From Streptomyces sp. NRRL S-87 (GTDB lineage Bacteria; Actinomycetota; Actinomycetes; Streptomycetales; Streptomycetaceae), in assembly GCF_000719335.1 (NCBI RefSeq), contig NZ_JOGB01000014.1, positions 62,001-126,000 on the forward strand: a DNA stretch of 64,000 nt, written 5' to 3'. Position numbers and translations under genes: made by a program. Positions 24,043 through 34,580 of this stretch are shown here, piece after piece. The notes beneath the pieces are model-generated. The model saw only the letters and a program-made list of their open reading frames with translations, had not been told where the DNA came from and did no database searches. Positions within the stretch are counted from its first letter, which is position 1, and each line of letters begins with the position of its first letter.

Positions 24043-24803
24043 GCGGTCGCGCCACCCTTCACGTACTTGTCGTAGCCCTCGGCCTCGAGCTGGTCCGCGA
24101 GCTCGGCGCCGCCGGACTCGACGATGCGGCCGTTCGCGAACACGTGGACGTGGTCGGGCTTGATGTAGCGCAGGATGCGCGTGTAGTGGGTGATGAGCAG
24201 GGTGCCCACCTCACCGGTGTCGCGCACGCGGTTGACGCCCTCGGAGACGATGCGCAGGGCGTCGACGTCCAGGCCGGAGTCGGTCTCGTCGAGGATCGCG
24301 ATCTTCGGCTTGAGCAGCTCGAGCTGGAGGATCTCGTGGCGCTTCTTCTCACCGCCGGAGAAGCCCTCGTTGACGTTGCGCTCGGCGAAGGCCGGGTCCA
24401 TGGAGAGACGCTCCATGGCCTCCTTGACCTCCTTCACCCAGGTGCGCAGCTTGGGGGCCTCGCCGCGGACGGCGGTGGCGGAGGTGCGCAGGAAGTTGGA
24501 GACCGAGACGCCGGGGACCTCGACCGGGTACTGCATGGCGAGGAAGACGCCGGCGCGGGCGCGCTCGTCGACGGACATCTCGAGGACGTCCTCGCCGTCG
24601 AGGGTCACGGTGCCACCGGTGATCGTGTACTTCGGGTGGCCGGCGAGGGAGTAGGCCAGGGTCGACTTGCCGGAGCCGTTGGGGCCCATGATGGCGTGCG
24701 TCTCGCCCTGCTTGACGGTCAGGTCGACGCCCTTGAGGATCTCGCGGGCGCCGTTCTCCGCCTCGACGGAGACGTGCAGGTCGTGGATTTCAAGCGTAGC
24801 CAT
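24039..24803 (-). CDS. sufC: Fe-S assembly ATPase SufC
   Basis: 254 residues, ABC-type ATPase without membrane partners. Walker A GPNGSGKST, signature SGGEKKR, Walker B IAILDETDSGLD, and switch histidine in LLITHYTRIL. The DETDSGLD form is distinctive for SufC. It powers conformational change in the SufB-SufD scaffold. Starts 7 bp downstream of the ferredoxin gene. Confidence 0.97.
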   Translation of the reverse strand: MATLEIHDLHVSVEAENGAREILKGVDLTVKQGETHAIMGPNGSGKSTLAYSLAGHPKYTITGGTVTLDGEDVLEMSVDERARAGVFLAMQYPVEVPGVSVSNFLRTSATAVRGEAPKLRTWVKEVKEAMERLSMDPAFAERNVNEGFSGGEKKRHEILQLELLKPKIAILDETDSGLDVDALRIVSEGVNRVRDTGEVGTLLITHYTRILRYIKPDHVHVFANGRIVESGGAELADQLEAEGYDKYVKGGATA

Positions 24804-24810
24804 GGATGCC

Positions 24811-25128
24811 TCAGGACTCCTGGGTGAGGGAGACGAGCACGTCGTCCCCTTCGATCTTTACGGGGTAAACGGGGACGGGGCGCGTCGCGGGGAGGCCGGA
24901 CGGCTTGCCGGTGCGCAGGTCGAAGGCCGACCCGTGCAGCCAGCACTCGATCTGGCAGTCCTCGACCTCACCCTCCGACAGGGAGACGTTCGCGTGCGAG
25001 CAGATGTCGTTGATCGCGAACACCTCGCCGTCGGTGGAGACGATCGACACCGGGGTGCCGTCGAGCTCCACCCGCTTGGGGGTGTTCTCCTCCAGCTCGC
25101 TGAGCGCGCAGGCCTTCACGTAGGTCAT
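24811..25128 (-). CDS. Rieske-type ferredoxin in the suf operon
   Basis: 105 residues with one Rieske [2Fe-2S] motif: CSHANVSLSEG then CQIECWLHGSAFD, giving C-X-H and C-X2-H ligands. It resembles ferredoxin subunits of aromatic ring dioxygenases but lies inside the suf operon between sufD and sufC, which is the normal actinobacterial position. It may give electrons for cluster assembly; this is inference. Its start codon overlaps the sufD stop. Confidence 0.92.
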   Translation of the reverse strand: MTYVKACALSELEENTPKRVELDGTPVSIVSTDGEVFAINDICSHANVSLSEGEVEDCQIECWLHGSAFDLRTGKPSGLPATRPVPVYPVKIEGDDVLVSLTQES

Positions 25129-26306
25129 CAGACGGCCGCCTCGAGCTCGTTCTCGATCTTCGCGATGAGTCGCTCCTCCAGGTCGGCGACGCCGATCTGC
25201 TGGACCAGCCCGGCGAAGAAGCCGCGGACCACCAGGCGGCGGGCCTCGTCGGCCGGGATGCCGCGGGCCTGGAGGTAGAAGAGCTGCTCGTCGTCGAAGC
25301 GGCCGGTCGCGGAGGCGTGGCCGGCGCCGACGATCTCGCCGGTCTCGATCTCCAGGTTCGGCACGGAGTCGACCCGCGCGCCGTCGGTGAGGACGAGGTT
25401 GCGGTTGAGCTCGTAGGTGTCGGTGCCCTCGGCGGTCTTCTCGATGAGGACGTCGCCGATCCAGACGGCGTGGGCCGCCTCGCCCTGCAGTGCGCCCTTG
25501 TAGACCACGTTGGACTTGCAGTGCGGCACGTTGTGGGTGACCAGGAGGCGGTGCTCCTGGTGCTGGCCGGCGTCGGTGAAGTACAGGCCGAGCAGCTCGG
25601 CCTCGCCGCCGGGGCCCGCGTACGCGACGCGCGGGTGGATGCGGACGAGGTCGCCGCCGAAGGTCACGACGAAGGACTTGAAGGACGCGTCGCGGCCGAC
25701 CAGCGCGTTGTGCTGGGAGCAGTGGACGGCGGTGTCGTCCCAGTCCTGGATGGAGACGACGGTGACCTTGGCGCCGTCGCCGACGAGGAAGTCGACGTTG
25801 GCGGCGCGCACGCCGTCACCGGTGTGGTCGATGACGATGACGGCCTCGGCGAACGGCTTCACGTCGAAGACGGTGTGTCCGAAGGTGGTGCCGCCCTCGC
25901 CGTGCAGCGAGACGCGCACGGGCTCGGTGAGGACGGTCTCCTTGGGCACGGTGACGACCGTGGCCTTGGCGAAGGACGAGAACGCCTGGGCGGCGACGCG
26001 GTCGACCGGCGTGCCGGCCTTGCCGACGCGCTCGTCGTCGCGCTCCACCGACTCGACGGTGACCCCTTCGGGGGCGTCGATCTGGGCCTTCATGCTGCCG
26101 TTGGCGGTCGCGGTGCCGTCGTGGAGGCCGCGCAGGCGCTCCAGCGGGGTGAAGCGCCACTCTTCCTCGCGGCCGTGCGGCACGGGGAAGTCCGCCACGT
26201 CGAAGGACGGGGGTGCGCTCATCCGGGTGGCGACGGTGGACTCCGCGGCCACCGCGATCGCTCCGGCGGTGGTCGACCCCGCCGGGATGTTCTGAGCCTC
26301 AGCCAT
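25128..26306 (-). CDS. sufD: Fe-S cluster assembly protein SufD
   Basis: 392 residues. SufB/SufD fold with parallel beta-helix core. Typical pieces are DFPVPHGREEEWRFTPLERL at the N-terminus, VTFGGDLVRIHPRV, HNVPHCKSNVVYKGAL and the C-terminal GRFDDEQLFYLQARGIPADE. It pairs with SufB and SufC to form the scaffold. The 87 bp gap to sufB holds a plain ribosome site and no hairpin. Confidence 0.96.
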   Translation of the reverse strand: MAEAQNIPAGSTTAGAIAVAAESTVATRMSAPPSFDVADFPVPHGREEEWRFTPLERLRGLHDGTATANGSMKAQIDAPEGVTVESVERDDERVGKAGTPVDRVAAQAFSSFAKATVVTVPKETVLTEPVRVSLHGEGGTTFGHTVFDVKPFAEAVIVIDHTGDGVRAANVDFLVGDGAKVTVVSIQDWDDTAVHCSQHNALVGRDASFKSFVVTFGGDLVRIHPRVAYAGPGGEAELLGLYFTDAGQHQEHRLLVTHNVPHCKSNVVYKGALQGEAAHAVWIGDVLIEKTAEGTDTYELNRNLVLTDGARVDSVPNLEIETGEIVGAGHASATGRFDDEQLFYLQARGIPADEARRLVVRGFFAGLVQQIGVADLEERLIAKIENELEAAV

Positions 26307-26393
26307 GGCTGTCGTTTTGCTCTCTTCCTACGTCGTTGCGGTCCTCGGCCCGCGAGGGACGGACCGTGGAGCTGGTGGTGGGGCGGGTGGCCG

Positions 26394-27809
26394 TCAGCCG
26401 ACCGCACCCTCCATCTGCAGCTCGATCAGCCGGTTGAGCTCCAGGGCGTACTCCATGGGCAGCTCCTTGGCGATCGGCTCGACGAAGCCGCGCACGATCA
26501 TGGCCATGGCCTCGAACTCGGTCATGCCGCGGCTCATGAGGTAGAAGAGCTGGTCCTCGGAGACCTTGGAGACGGTGGCCTCGTGGCCCATGGACACGTC
26601 GTCCTCGCGGACGTCGACGTACGGGTACGTGTCCGAGCGGGAGATCTGGTCGACGAGCAGCGCGTCGCAGAGCACGTTGGACTTGGAGCCCGAGGCGCCC
26701 TCGCCGATCTCGACCAGGCCGCGGTACGACGTGCGGCCGCCGCCCCGCGCCACCGACTTGGAGACGATGTTGGAGGAGGTGTTCGGCGCCATGTGGACCA
26801 TCTTGGAGCCGGCGTCCTGGTGCTGGCCCTCGCCGGCGAAGGCGATAGAGAGGGTCTCGCCCTTGGCGTGCTCGCCCATCAGGTAGACGGCCGGGTACTT
26901 CATGGTGACCTTGGAGCCGATGTTGCCGTCGATCCACTCCATGGTCGCGCCCTCGTACGCCACGGCACGCTTGGTGACGAGGTTGTACACGTTGTTCGAC
27001 CAGTTCTGGATCGTCGTGTAGCGGCAGCGGCCGCCCTTCTTCACGATGATCTCGACGACGGCGCTGTGCAGCGAGTCCGAGGAGTAGATCGGGGCCGTGC
27101 AGCCCTCGACGTAGTGGACGTACGCGTCCTCGTCCACGATGATCAGCGTCCGCTCGAACTGGCCCATGTTCTCCGTGTTGATGCGGAAGTAGGCCTGCAG
27201 CGGGATCTCGACGTGGACGCCCTTGGGGACGTAGATGAACGAGCCACCGGACCACACGGCGGTGTTCAGCGACGCGAACTTGTTGTCGCCGACCGGGATG
27301 ACGGTGCCGAAGTACTCCTTGAAGAGCTCCTCGTGCTCCTTCAGCGCGGTGTCGGTGTCGACGAAGATGACGCCCTGCTCCTCCAGGTCCTCACGGATCT
27401 GGTGGTAGACGACCTCCGACTCGTACTGGGCCGCGACACCGGCGACGAGGCGCTGCTTCTCCGCCTCCGGGATGCCGAGCTTGTCGTACGTGTTCTTGAT
27501 GTCCTCGGGCAGTTCCTCCCAGGAAGCGGCCTGCTTCTCGGTGGAACGCACGAAGTACTTGATGTTGTCGAAGTCGATGCCCGAGAGGTCGGAGCCCCAG
27601 GTCGGCATGGGCTTCTTGTCGAAGAGCTTCAGGCCCTTGAGGCGGAGCTTCAGCATCCACTCGGGCTCGTTCTTCTTCGACGAGATGTCCCGGACGACGT
27701 CCTCGCTGAGACCGCGCTTGGCGGCGGCACCGGCCGCGTCGGAGTCGGCCCAGCCGTACTCGTACTTGCCCAGGCCCTCGAGCTCAGGGTGAGCAATCTC
27801 CGTGGTCAT
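26394..27809 (-). CDS. sufB: Fe-S cluster assembly protein SufB
   Basis: 471 residues from ATG 27809, overlapping the sufR stop by 4 bp. The central beta helix carries cluster-building residues: [20 protein letters not shown] with the conserved cysteine, and [20 protein letters not shown]. The C-terminus ends [20 protein letters not shown]. Length and continuity show that there is no intein, unlike the SufB of Mycobacterium tuberculosis. Main scaffold on which Fe-S clusters are built. Confidence 0.97.
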   Translation of the reverse strand: MTTEIAHPELEGLGKYEYGWADSDAAGAAAKRGLSEDVVRDISSKKNEPEWMLKLRLKGLKLFDKKPMPTWGSDLSGIDFDNIKYFVRSTEKQAASWEELPEDIKNTYDKLGIPEAEKQRLVAGVAAQYESEVVYHQIREDLEEQGVIFVDTDTALKEHEELFKEYFGTVIPVGDNKFASLNTAVWSGGSFIYVPKGVHVEIPLQAYFRINTENMGQFERTLIIVDEDAYVHYVEGCTAPIYSSDSLHSAVVEIIVKKGGRCRYTTIQNWSNNVYNLVTKRAVAYEGATMEWIDGNIGSKVTMKYPAVYLMGEHAKGETLSIAFAGEGQHQDAGSKMVHMAPNTSSNIVSKSVARGGGRTSYRGLVEIGEGASGSKSNVLCDALLVDQISRSDTYPYVDVREDDVSMGHEATVSKVSEDQLFYLMSRGMTEFEAMAMIVRGFVEPIAKELPMEYALELNRLIELQMEGAVG

Positions 27810-28546
27810 GCGGGGTTCCTCCCGGCCGTGCTTGCAGATGCTGATGAAGTGGTCTGTGGGGCGGCGCCGCGCGGAATGAACGTGGTGCACACCCCGTCGC
27901 CGTGGGCGATGGTGGCGAGCCGCTGCACATGGGTCCCGAGCAGCTTGGAGAAGACCTCGGTCTCCGCCTCGCAGAGCTGCGGGAACTGCTCGGCGACGTG
28001 GGCGACCGGGCAGTGGTGCTGGCAGAGCTGTTCTCCGCTGTGCGGACCGGGAGCGCTCTTCGCCGTAGCAGCGTACCCGTCCGCGGTCAACGCCTTGGCG
28101 AGGGCCTCGGTACGGTCCGCGGGCTCGGCCGCGTCCACGGCCTCCCGGTAGGCCTCCGCCTGGGCGGCCAGCCGGTCGCGCGCGAACGCCGCGACGGCCG
28201 CCTCGCCCTGTTCCCCGCCGCCCGCGGCCTTCGAGATCCAGCGCAGGGCGTCGACGGCGAGCTTGTCGTACGACTGGTCGAAGGCGTCGCGACCGCAGTC
28301 GGTGAGCGCGAACACCTTGGCGGGCCGGCCCCGGGTGCGCGCTCCGTAGACGCGCTGCTCACGGGGGGCGACCACGTCGTCGGCGACGAGTGCGTCGAGG
28401 TGGCGGCGGACGGCGGCCTGGGTGAGGCCGAGTCGCCCGGCGAGGTCGGCCACGGTCGAGGGACCGTGGTCCAGGATCGAGCGCGCGACCCGGTTGCGGG
28501 TTGACCGCTCCCCGGTAGCGAGGTCCCCGTGAGGGGTCTCGATCAT
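27806..28546 (-). CDS. sufR: SufR, Fe-S-sensing repressor of the suf operon
   Basis: 246 residues from ATG 28546, with GAGG upstream. N-terminal winged helix (about 15-75: [38 protein letters not shown]), DeoR/ArsR-like. Cysteines C175, C179, C192 and C220 lie in the C-terminal part ([25 protein letters not shown]), the spacing expected for cluster ligands in actinobacterial SufR. With cluster bound it represses the operon; loss of the cluster derepresses it. A CAAC-N6-GTTG operator lies just upstream. An in-frame GTG at 28564 is a possible alternative start. Confidence 0.93.
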   Translation of the reverse strand: MIETPHGDLATGERSTRNRVARSILDHGPSTVADLAGRLGLTQAAVRRHLDALVADDVVAPREQRVYGARTRGRPAKVFALTDCGRDAFDQSYDKLAVDALRWISKAAGGGEQGEAAVAAFARDRLAAQAEAYREAVDAAEPADRTEALAKALTADGYAATAKSAPGPHSGEQLCQHHCPVAHVAEQFPQLCEAETEVFSKLLGTHVQRLATIAHGDGVCTTFIPRGAAPQTTSSASASTAGRNPA

Positions 28547-28563
28547 CCGTGCCTCGTTTTTCA

Positions 28564-28577
28564 CAACGCCATTGTTG
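28564..28577. promoter_or_regulatory. SufR operator CAACGCCATTGTTG
   Basis: Perfect CAAC-N6-GTTG palindrome, the motif reported for SufR in Streptomyces and cyanobacteria as I recall it. It lies 18 bp upstream of the sufR ATG and covers the alternative GTG start, so binding would block transcription of sufR-sufBDCSU. Confidence 0.75.
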
Positions 28578-28636
28578 CGTAATTGCCGAAGGAGCGACAA
28601 GCCGTGACGGACGCCACTCCAGGTGTCCTCTATCAC

Positions 28637-28650
28637 TAAGGGTTACCTTA
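28637..28650. promoter_or_regulatory. Palindrome TAAGGGTTACCTTA, possible iron-box-like site
   Basis: 5 bp arms TAAGG/CCTTA around GTTA in an AT-rich patch about 90 bp upstream of sufR. It weakly resembles DmdR/IdeR iron boxes (TTAGGTTAGGCTAACCTAA), but only part of the consensus is met. Confidence 0.35.
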
Positions 28651-28806
28651 TTTGTCGACGCAGAGTAATTTGGAATCTGGAATTCCGTATTCGTCGGGGG
28701 TCCGTTCCGGCGACCGCGCCGCAGGCCAGGGCGCCCGTGGGTGCTGGACCCGGCCGGGAACCGACCCCCGCTTCCCCCGACGGCCCGGGCCGCCCCCCAC
28801 GCTTCG

Positions 28807-28812
28807 TAGACT
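28807..28812 (+). promoter_or_regulatory. -10 box TAGACT, probable leaderless start of the ABC transporter
   Basis: TAGACT ends 7 bp before ATG 28820 and the bases between (CGCCCCC) contain no ribosome site. Confidence 0.55.
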
Positions 28813-28819
28813 CGCCCCC

Positions 28820-29751
<932 letters not shown>

Positions 29752-29755
<4 letters not shown>

Positions 29756-30519
29756 GCGCCGGCACGTTCACCCCGAAGCCGGGCGCGGCGCCGCTGGCCC
29801 GCATGATCGGCGCGCAGGCCGCGCTGGAGACGCGCATGCTGCTGCGCAACGGCGAGCAGCTGCTCCTGACCGTGATCATCCCCGCCATGCTGCTGGTCCT
29901 GTTCGCCACGGTCGACGTGATCGACACAGGCGCGGGCGAACCGGTCGACTTCCTCGCCCCCGGCGCGCTGGCGCTCGCCGTCATGTCCACCGCCTTCACC
30001 GGCCAGGCCATCGCCACCGGCTTCGACCGCCGCTACGGCGTGCTGAAGCGGCTGGGCGCCTCGCCGCTGCCGCGCTGGGGCCTGATGGCCGCCAAGACGC
30101 TGTCGGTGCTGGTCACCGAGGTGCTCCAGGTGGCGCTGCTGACCGCGATCGCCCTCGCGCTCGGCTGGTCGCCGCACGGCAACCCGCTCGCGGTGGCCGT
30201 CCTGCTGCTGCTCGGCACCGCCGCGTTCTCGGGTCTCGGGCTGCTGATGGCCGGCACCCTCAAGGCCGAGGCCACCCTCGCCGCGGCGAACCTGGTGTTC
30301 CTGCTCCTGCTGGTCGGCGGCGGGGTCGCCGTGCCGCTGGACAAGTTCCCCGGCGCGGTCCGGTCCGTCCTGGAGCTGCTGCCGGTCTCCGCCCTGTCGG
30401 AGGGGCTGCGCGACGTGCTCCAGCACGGCGCCGGGCTGCCCTGGGAACAGCTGGGCCTGCTGGCCGGATGGTCGGTGCTCGGGCTGGGTCTGGCGGGGCG
30501 GCACTTCCGCTGGGAGTAG
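29752..30519 (+). CDS. ABC-2 type transporter permease
   Basis: 255 residues with six hydrophobic helices (for example LLLTVIIPAMLLVLFATVDV, LAVAVLLLLGTAAFSGLGLL, NLVFLLLLVGGGVAVPLDKF). The ABC-2 pattern of a first long helix, the FDRRYGVLKRLGASPLPRW coupling loop and PVSALSEGLRD near the end fit the family. It should form a dimer driven by the preceding ATPase. Confidence 0.92.
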
Positions 30520-30570
30520 CGGGCGGGTCAGGATGGACGCCTCCACTGACCACGGAGCCGGGGGGCGGAC

Positions 30571-31704
30571 ATGGTGGCGCGAGAGGCCGCGTTGCGGCTG
30601 GACGGGCAATGGGCTCGGATCAGGGCGGGGGCGGCCGAGTTGCCGCCGGCCGAGGCCGAGGCACTGCTGGCGGAGCTGATCGGGGCGCTGCGCGAGCCCG
30701 CCCGGACCGATCCCGAGTGCGCCGCGCGGCTCGGGCTGCGGCTGAGCGACCTGGCCGCGCGCCGGTTCGCCGAAGGGGACCGGCCGGCGGCGCTGGCCGC
30801 GATCGAAGAGGGCATGCGGTACGCCGAGCAGGCCGCGCCGCACTCCCCCGAGTACGCCCGCTGGTACGCCCGCGGGCTGATCAACCACGGCGTGTGGCTG
30901 GCCTGGCCGCTGAGCGACGCCGACCGGCTGCCGCGGTTCCCGCTGGGTCCGGGCGGCGAGACGGTGCCCGGACCCATCGAGCGGGCGGCCGGCGAGCGGG
31001 CCCGCGATCTGACGCTGGCCGCGGTGGAGGTGTGGCGGCGGCTCGACCAGCGGGATCCGGTCAACATCAGGGGACTCGCGCAGGCCGAGGTGTTCGCCGG
31101 CGACCGGCTCGCCGAACTGGGTCTGGCGGCGGACGCGGTGGCCTGGGCGGCGGACGCCGAGGCGGGCTTCCGCGCCCTGGCCCGGGCCGGCGGCCCCGGC
31201 TACGAGGAGGCGGAGGAGGCGGTCAAGCACCTCGGCCGGCAGTTGGAGCTCCGGCTGCGCCTGCTGTCCTTCGACACCCTGGCCGCCCTGCGCGCGGACG
31301 GGCGGCTGCCCGAGACGCTGCTGCCGCACGCCGTGCTCGCCGCCCGCATCCAGGGCGTGGACCCGCTGGTGATCGCGGCCGGGCTGCAGGTCGACGAGGG
31401 GGCGGTGCGGGCCACCCTGAGCGCGCGGCCGTGGCGGGCCGTATGGCGCTTCGAGGTGCGCGGTCCTGACGGATTGTGGGACGTACTGGGACATCCCTGG
31501 CGCGGCTCGGCCGACGTGACGGATCGCACGGCGGAGGAGACCGGGACGGGCCTGGTGCGGGACTTCACGACCTCCCCGGACTACCCCGGGGACGCAACTC
31601 CCTGGCGGGTCCTGGTGTGGTGGCACGAGGAGGGCGATCCGGCCGGTTCCCGCTTCCGGCTGACGCACACACCGTCGGGGGGCCACACCGGCACCCCCTC
31701 GTGA
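30571..31704 (+). CDS. Helical repeat protein of unknown function
   Basis: 377 residues. The first 240 are Ala/Glu/Arg/Leu-rich helices that look like TPR-type repeats (RRFAEGDRPAALAAIEEGMR, SPEYARWYARGLINHGVWL, RLAELGLAADAVAWAADAEA). The last 100 residues change character, with AVWRFEVRGPDGLWDVLG and ATPWRVLVWWHEEGDP, probably a small beta domain. No signal peptide. I do not recognise a family. Lies between the ABC transporter and ctaA on the same strand, 51 bp after the permease. Confidence 0.75.
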   Translation: MVAREAALRLDGQWARIRAGAAELPPAEAEALLAELIGALREPARTDPECAARLGLRLSDLAARRFAEGDRPAALAAIEEGMRYAEQAAPHSPEYARWYARGLINHGVWLAWPLSDADRLPRFPLGPGGETVPGPIERAAGERARDLTLAAVEVWRRLDQRDPVNIRGLAQAEVFAGDRLAELGLAADAVAWAADAEAGFRALARAGGPGYEEAEEAVKHLGRQLELRLRLLSFDTLAALRADGRLPETLLPHAVLAARIQGVDPLVIAAGLQVDEGAVRATLSARPWRAVWRFEVRGPDGLWDVLGHPWRGSADVTDRTAEETGTGLVRDFTTSPDYPGDATPWRVLVWWHEEGDPAGSRFRLTHTPSGGHTGTPS

Positions 31705-31725
31705 AAGTTTGCACAAGGCGCGTCC

Positions 31726-31731
31726 TACGAT
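31726..31731 (+). promoter_or_regulatory. -10 box TACGAT, probable leaderless ctaA transcript
   Basis: TACGAT ends 7 bp before the GTG at 31739; the intervening AGGGCCC is not a convincing ribosome site at that distance. Confidence 0.5.
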
Positions 31732-31738
31732 AGGGCCC

Positions 31739-32701
31739 GTGTTGAACCCCTTCGCCTCCATCGCCCGGCGCTGGACGCCCACACCCCGGGTGCTCCGGCG
31801 CGCGGCGCTCGCCGCCGTCGTCATGAGCGTGGTCATCGTCGTCACCGGCGGGGCCGTCCGGCTCACCGGCTCCGGCCTGGGCTGCGACACGTGGCCCAAG
31901 TGCACCCACGACAGCCTCATCGTCACGTCGGCCCAGGGCTTCCACGGCGCGGTCGAGTTCGGCAACCGGATGCTCACGTACGTGCTGTGCGCGGCGGTGG
32001 GCTGGGCGATCCTGGCGGCCCGTTCGGCCAAGCCGTGGCGGCGTTCGCTGACGAAGCTCGGCTGGACGCAGTTCTTCATCGTCATGAGCAACGCGGTGCT
32101 GGGCGGCATCACCGTCTGGCTGGGGCTCAACCCCTACAGCGTGGCGGCGCACTTCCTGCTCGCCACCTCCCTCATCACCGTCACGACGATCACCTGGGTG
32201 CGCACCGGCGAGGGCGACGCCGCCCCGCGGCCGCGCGTGCCGGGCCCGGTGCGCAAGCTGGGCTGGGCCCTGCTGGGCACGTCCTTCGTGCTGATCGCCG
32301 CGGGCACCGTGGTGACGGGCTCCGGCCCGCACGCCGGTGACAGCAGCGACGTGCCGCGGATGCCCTTCGACTGGGCCACCACCGCCCACGTGCACGCGAT
32401 CGCCGCCTGGCTGGTGTGCGCGCTGGCCGTGGCGATGTGGCTGGTGCTGAAGGTGGTCGACGCCCCGGACGACACCCGGGCGCGCGCCCGCGACCTGCTG
32501 GTGGTGCTGCTGGCCCAGGGCGCGATCGGGTACGTGCAGTTCTTCACGAAGCTGCCCGAGGTGCTGGTGGCCGCGCACATGCTGGGCTCGTGCCTGGTGT
32601 GGATCGCGGTGCTGCGGGTGGTCCTGGGCCTGCGCGAGCGGCCGGTGGCCAGTGCGGGGATCCCCGCGCAGAGCGACCCGGCGCTGTCCGCGGCCCACTG
32701 A
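31739..32701 (+). CDS. ctaA: Heme A synthase (COX15/CtaA)
   Basis: 320 residues from GTG 31739, eight hydrophobic helices. Converts heme O to heme A for the aa3 cytochrome oxidase. Visible markers: the extracytoplasmic cysteine pair in GSGLGCDTWPKC, and histidines in GFHGAVEFGNRM, SVAAHFLLA, TAHVHAIAAW and LVAAHMLGS that bind the two hemes. ctaB lies about 2 kb away on the opposite strand, so both heme A steps map together. Confidence 0.95.
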   Translation: MLNPFASIARRWTPTPRVLRRAALAAVVMSVVIVVTGGAVRLTGSGLGCDTWPKCTHDSLIVTSAQGFHGAVEFGNRMLTYVLCAAVGWAILAARSAKPWRRSLTKLGWTQFFIVMSNAVLGGITVWLGLNPYSVAAHFLLATSLITVTTITWVRTGEGDAAPRPRVPGPVRKLGWALLGTSFVLIAAGTVVTGSGPHAGDSSDVPRMPFDWATTAHVHAIAAWLVCALAVAMWLVLKVVDAPDDTRARARDLLVVLLAQGAIGYVQFFTKLPEVLVAAHMLGSCLVWIAVLRVVLGLRERPVASAGIPAQSDPALSAAH

Positions 32702-32826
32702 CGCGCTGCCGCCCGGCGGGAACCTGCTGACCGGAGACCCGCCGGCCGCAGGCCCGCAGGCCGGAGACCCGCCGGGCGGCGTCGGGCCTGCCGGCTGACC
32801 CGCCGTCCGGCGACCCGCCCGGCGGG

Positions 32827-33984
32827 TCAGCCGCCGCCCTCCAGCCCGTACACGCGCCGCGCGTTGCCCGCCGCGATCATTCCGGCGACCCGCTCCGCGT
32901 CCCGCAGGGACCAGGCCCCGTCGCCCACCCAGCCGCCCAGGACCCGGGCCAGCGCGTCGCTGAACACGCGCGCGCCGACCACGTGCAGTTCGGGCAGCGC
33001 CCGGCCCCCGCTGGAGAACAGCAGCTTGCCGAAGGGCGCGAGTTCGAGGAACTCCGCCAGGACCCCGGCCGCCCGCGCACCGGTGTGCGCGAGGGCCGGT
33101 CCGAGGTCGGCGTACACGTGGGGGAAGGCGCCGGCGAGATGCGCCGCGTGCCGGTGGTACGGATACCCGTGCAGCAGGACGAGATCGGTGCCGAGCCCTG
33201 CGGTCGCACGGACGAAGTCCGTCAGCAGGGCCGGATCCGTACGGTCGATGCGCCGGCGCGGGTCCCCGGGCCCGGCGTGCAGTTGCAGCGGCAGGCCGGT
33301 GGCCACCGCACTCCACAGCAGGTGCCGCAGCAGTACGGGGTCCACGCCGCCCCCGCCTTCGCGGGACCCGGCGGGCGCGGCGTGCGCCGCCGCCCGCGCC
33401 CGGGCCCGGGACTCCAGCCAACGGGCCGCCGCCGCGCGCACCTCGCCGGGACCCGGCGGGTCGGGCGCGAAGGCGAGCGCGGGGCCGGCGCCGGCGCCGG
33501 ACGTGAAGGCCACGGCGGAGGCGGCGGCCCCGTGGACGGCCCCGGCGAGCTGGGCGAGGAAGGCCTCGACGGTCCCGGAGGCATCGGCCACCTGGCCGGC
33601 CAGCAGTTCGAGGCGGACGATCTCGTGGGCCTCGGCGGCCCCGGCCGCGGCCAGCTCGCCGGGGGCGGTGAGGTCGCCGGGCAGTCCGGTGTCGACCAAG
33701 TACGTGGTGATCCCGGAGCCCCGCAGCAGCCGGCGGCCCGACTCGACGACGCCGAGCTCGCGGCGCCGGGCGAGGTAGCGGGCCGGGGCGCAGTGCGGTT
33801 CGAGGCCCAGCAGGGGCGGGCACCAGCGCCGTACGGCGAAGCCGGTCTGGGTGTCGAAGAAGGTGGTGCCGGGGGCGGGCGGGCCCGCGGCGCGCCCCAG
33901 ATGGGCCTCGAAGGTGCCGAGGCCGAGCTCCGTACGGAGCACCCCGTGGCAGTACTGGTCCACCAGGGACGGCGTGTCGATCAT
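32827..33984 (-). CDS. Amidohydrolase-family protein
   Basis: 385 residues from ATG 33984. A metal-dependent TIM-barrel hydrolase is suggested by LVDQYCHGVLR (first His region), LPLQLHAGPGDPRRR, LVLLHGYPYHRHAAHLAGAF and PHVYADLGPALAHTG, with FGKLLFSSGGRALPEL near the end. The first motif has QYCH in place of the usual HxH. The arrangement resembles the amidohydrolase_2/FluG N-terminal group. Substrate unknown. Confidence 0.8.
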   Translation of the reverse strand: MIDTPSLVDQYCHGVLRTELGLGTFEAHLGRAAGPPAPGTTFFDTQTGFAVRRWCPPLLGLEPHCAPARYLARRRELGVVESGRRLLRGSGITTYLVDTGLPGDLTAPGELAAAGAAEAHEIVRLELLAGQVADASGTVEAFLAQLAGAVHGAAASAVAFTSGAGAGPALAFAPDPPGPGEVRAAAARWLESRARARAAAHAAPAGSREGGGGVDPVLLRHLLWSAVATGLPLQLHAGPGDPRRRIDRTDPALLTDFVRATAGLGTDLVLLHGYPYHRHAAHLAGAFPHVYADLGPALAHTGARAAGVLAEFLELAPFGKLLFSSGGRALPELHVVGARVFSDALARVLGGWVGDGAWSLRDAERVAGMIAAGNARRVYGLEGGG

Positions 33985-34181
33985 CCGGGCATCCCGTTGC
34001 GGACGTCGGGAATCCCGCCGGGGACGGTCCGGCGGGATGTGCTTCCACACGTCCTAACGGGTGACGGGGGCGTCAGGTGTTGCTGCCGCGCGCGACCGTA
34101 CCGTCGTTCGACGGGTCTCGGGCCGTGCCGCCGGGGCCGTGCGGCAGGGGCGCCGGAGGCCCGGGACGGGTGCCGGAGGGG

Positions 34182-34493
34182 TCAGGAAGGGCTGCCGAGC
34201 TGGATGCCGGCCATCCGCTTCCACTCGTACGGGCCGGTCTTCACCTTGGCGGCCAGTTCCCCGTCGAAGTCCTCGTGCAGGGTCAGTCCGGCCTTCTCGG
34301 CGGCCAGCCGCGCGACGTCGTGGCTCGGGGCCACCAGGTCGCCCCAGCCGCCGTCCTCGCCGACGAGGACGATGCGGGTGCCCATCTGGCCGATGTAGGC
34401 GAGCTGCCCCTCGGCGCCGCCGTGCTGCTGGGAGAAGTCGCCGATCCGCTTCGCGAGCTTCGCCGCCGTGCGCTCCTGCTTGGTGTCTGCCAT
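34182..34493 (-). CDS. Small conserved soluble protein of unknown function
   Basis: 103 residues beginning MADTKQERTAAKLAKRIGDF and continuing GQMGTRIVLVGEDGGWGDLV, HDVARLAAEKAGLTLHEDF and TGPYEWKRMAGIQLGSPS. I recall this as a common actinobacterial hypothetical near ctaB. No membrane segment. Convergent with nothing; sits between the amidohydrolase and ctaB genes on the same strand. Confidence 0.75.
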   Translation of the reverse strand: MADTKQERTAAKLAKRIGDFSQQHGGAEGQLAYIGQMGTRIVLVGEDGGWGDLVAPSHDVARLAAEKAGLTLHEDFDGELAAKVKTGPYEWKRMAGIQLGSPS

Positions 34494-34580
34494 GACTCGA
34501 TGCTACCGGCGAGTAATCAAGGGAGGAAGGGGGCGCGGCGCGGGACGGAGGTCACACCGCCCGCGCCCGGGGCCACGGCG

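Noticed and set aside
26394..27809. Possible intein in sufB, as known in Mycobacterium tuberculosis
   Set aside because: The frame is continuous SufB sequence of normal length (471 residues) with no extra block or splice-junction motifs.
25317..28151. A 944-codon plus-strand open frame
   Set aside because: It is the antisense of sufD, sufB and sufR. Its composition (His/Asp/Val/Leu-rich) is what a shadow frame of high-GC coding DNA gives, whereas the minus-strand frames match known Suf proteins throughout.
28637..28650. Confident DmdR/IdeR iron box
   Set aside because: Only the TAAGG/CCTTA arms resemble the 19 bp consensus; kept as a low-confidence feature rather than a firm call.
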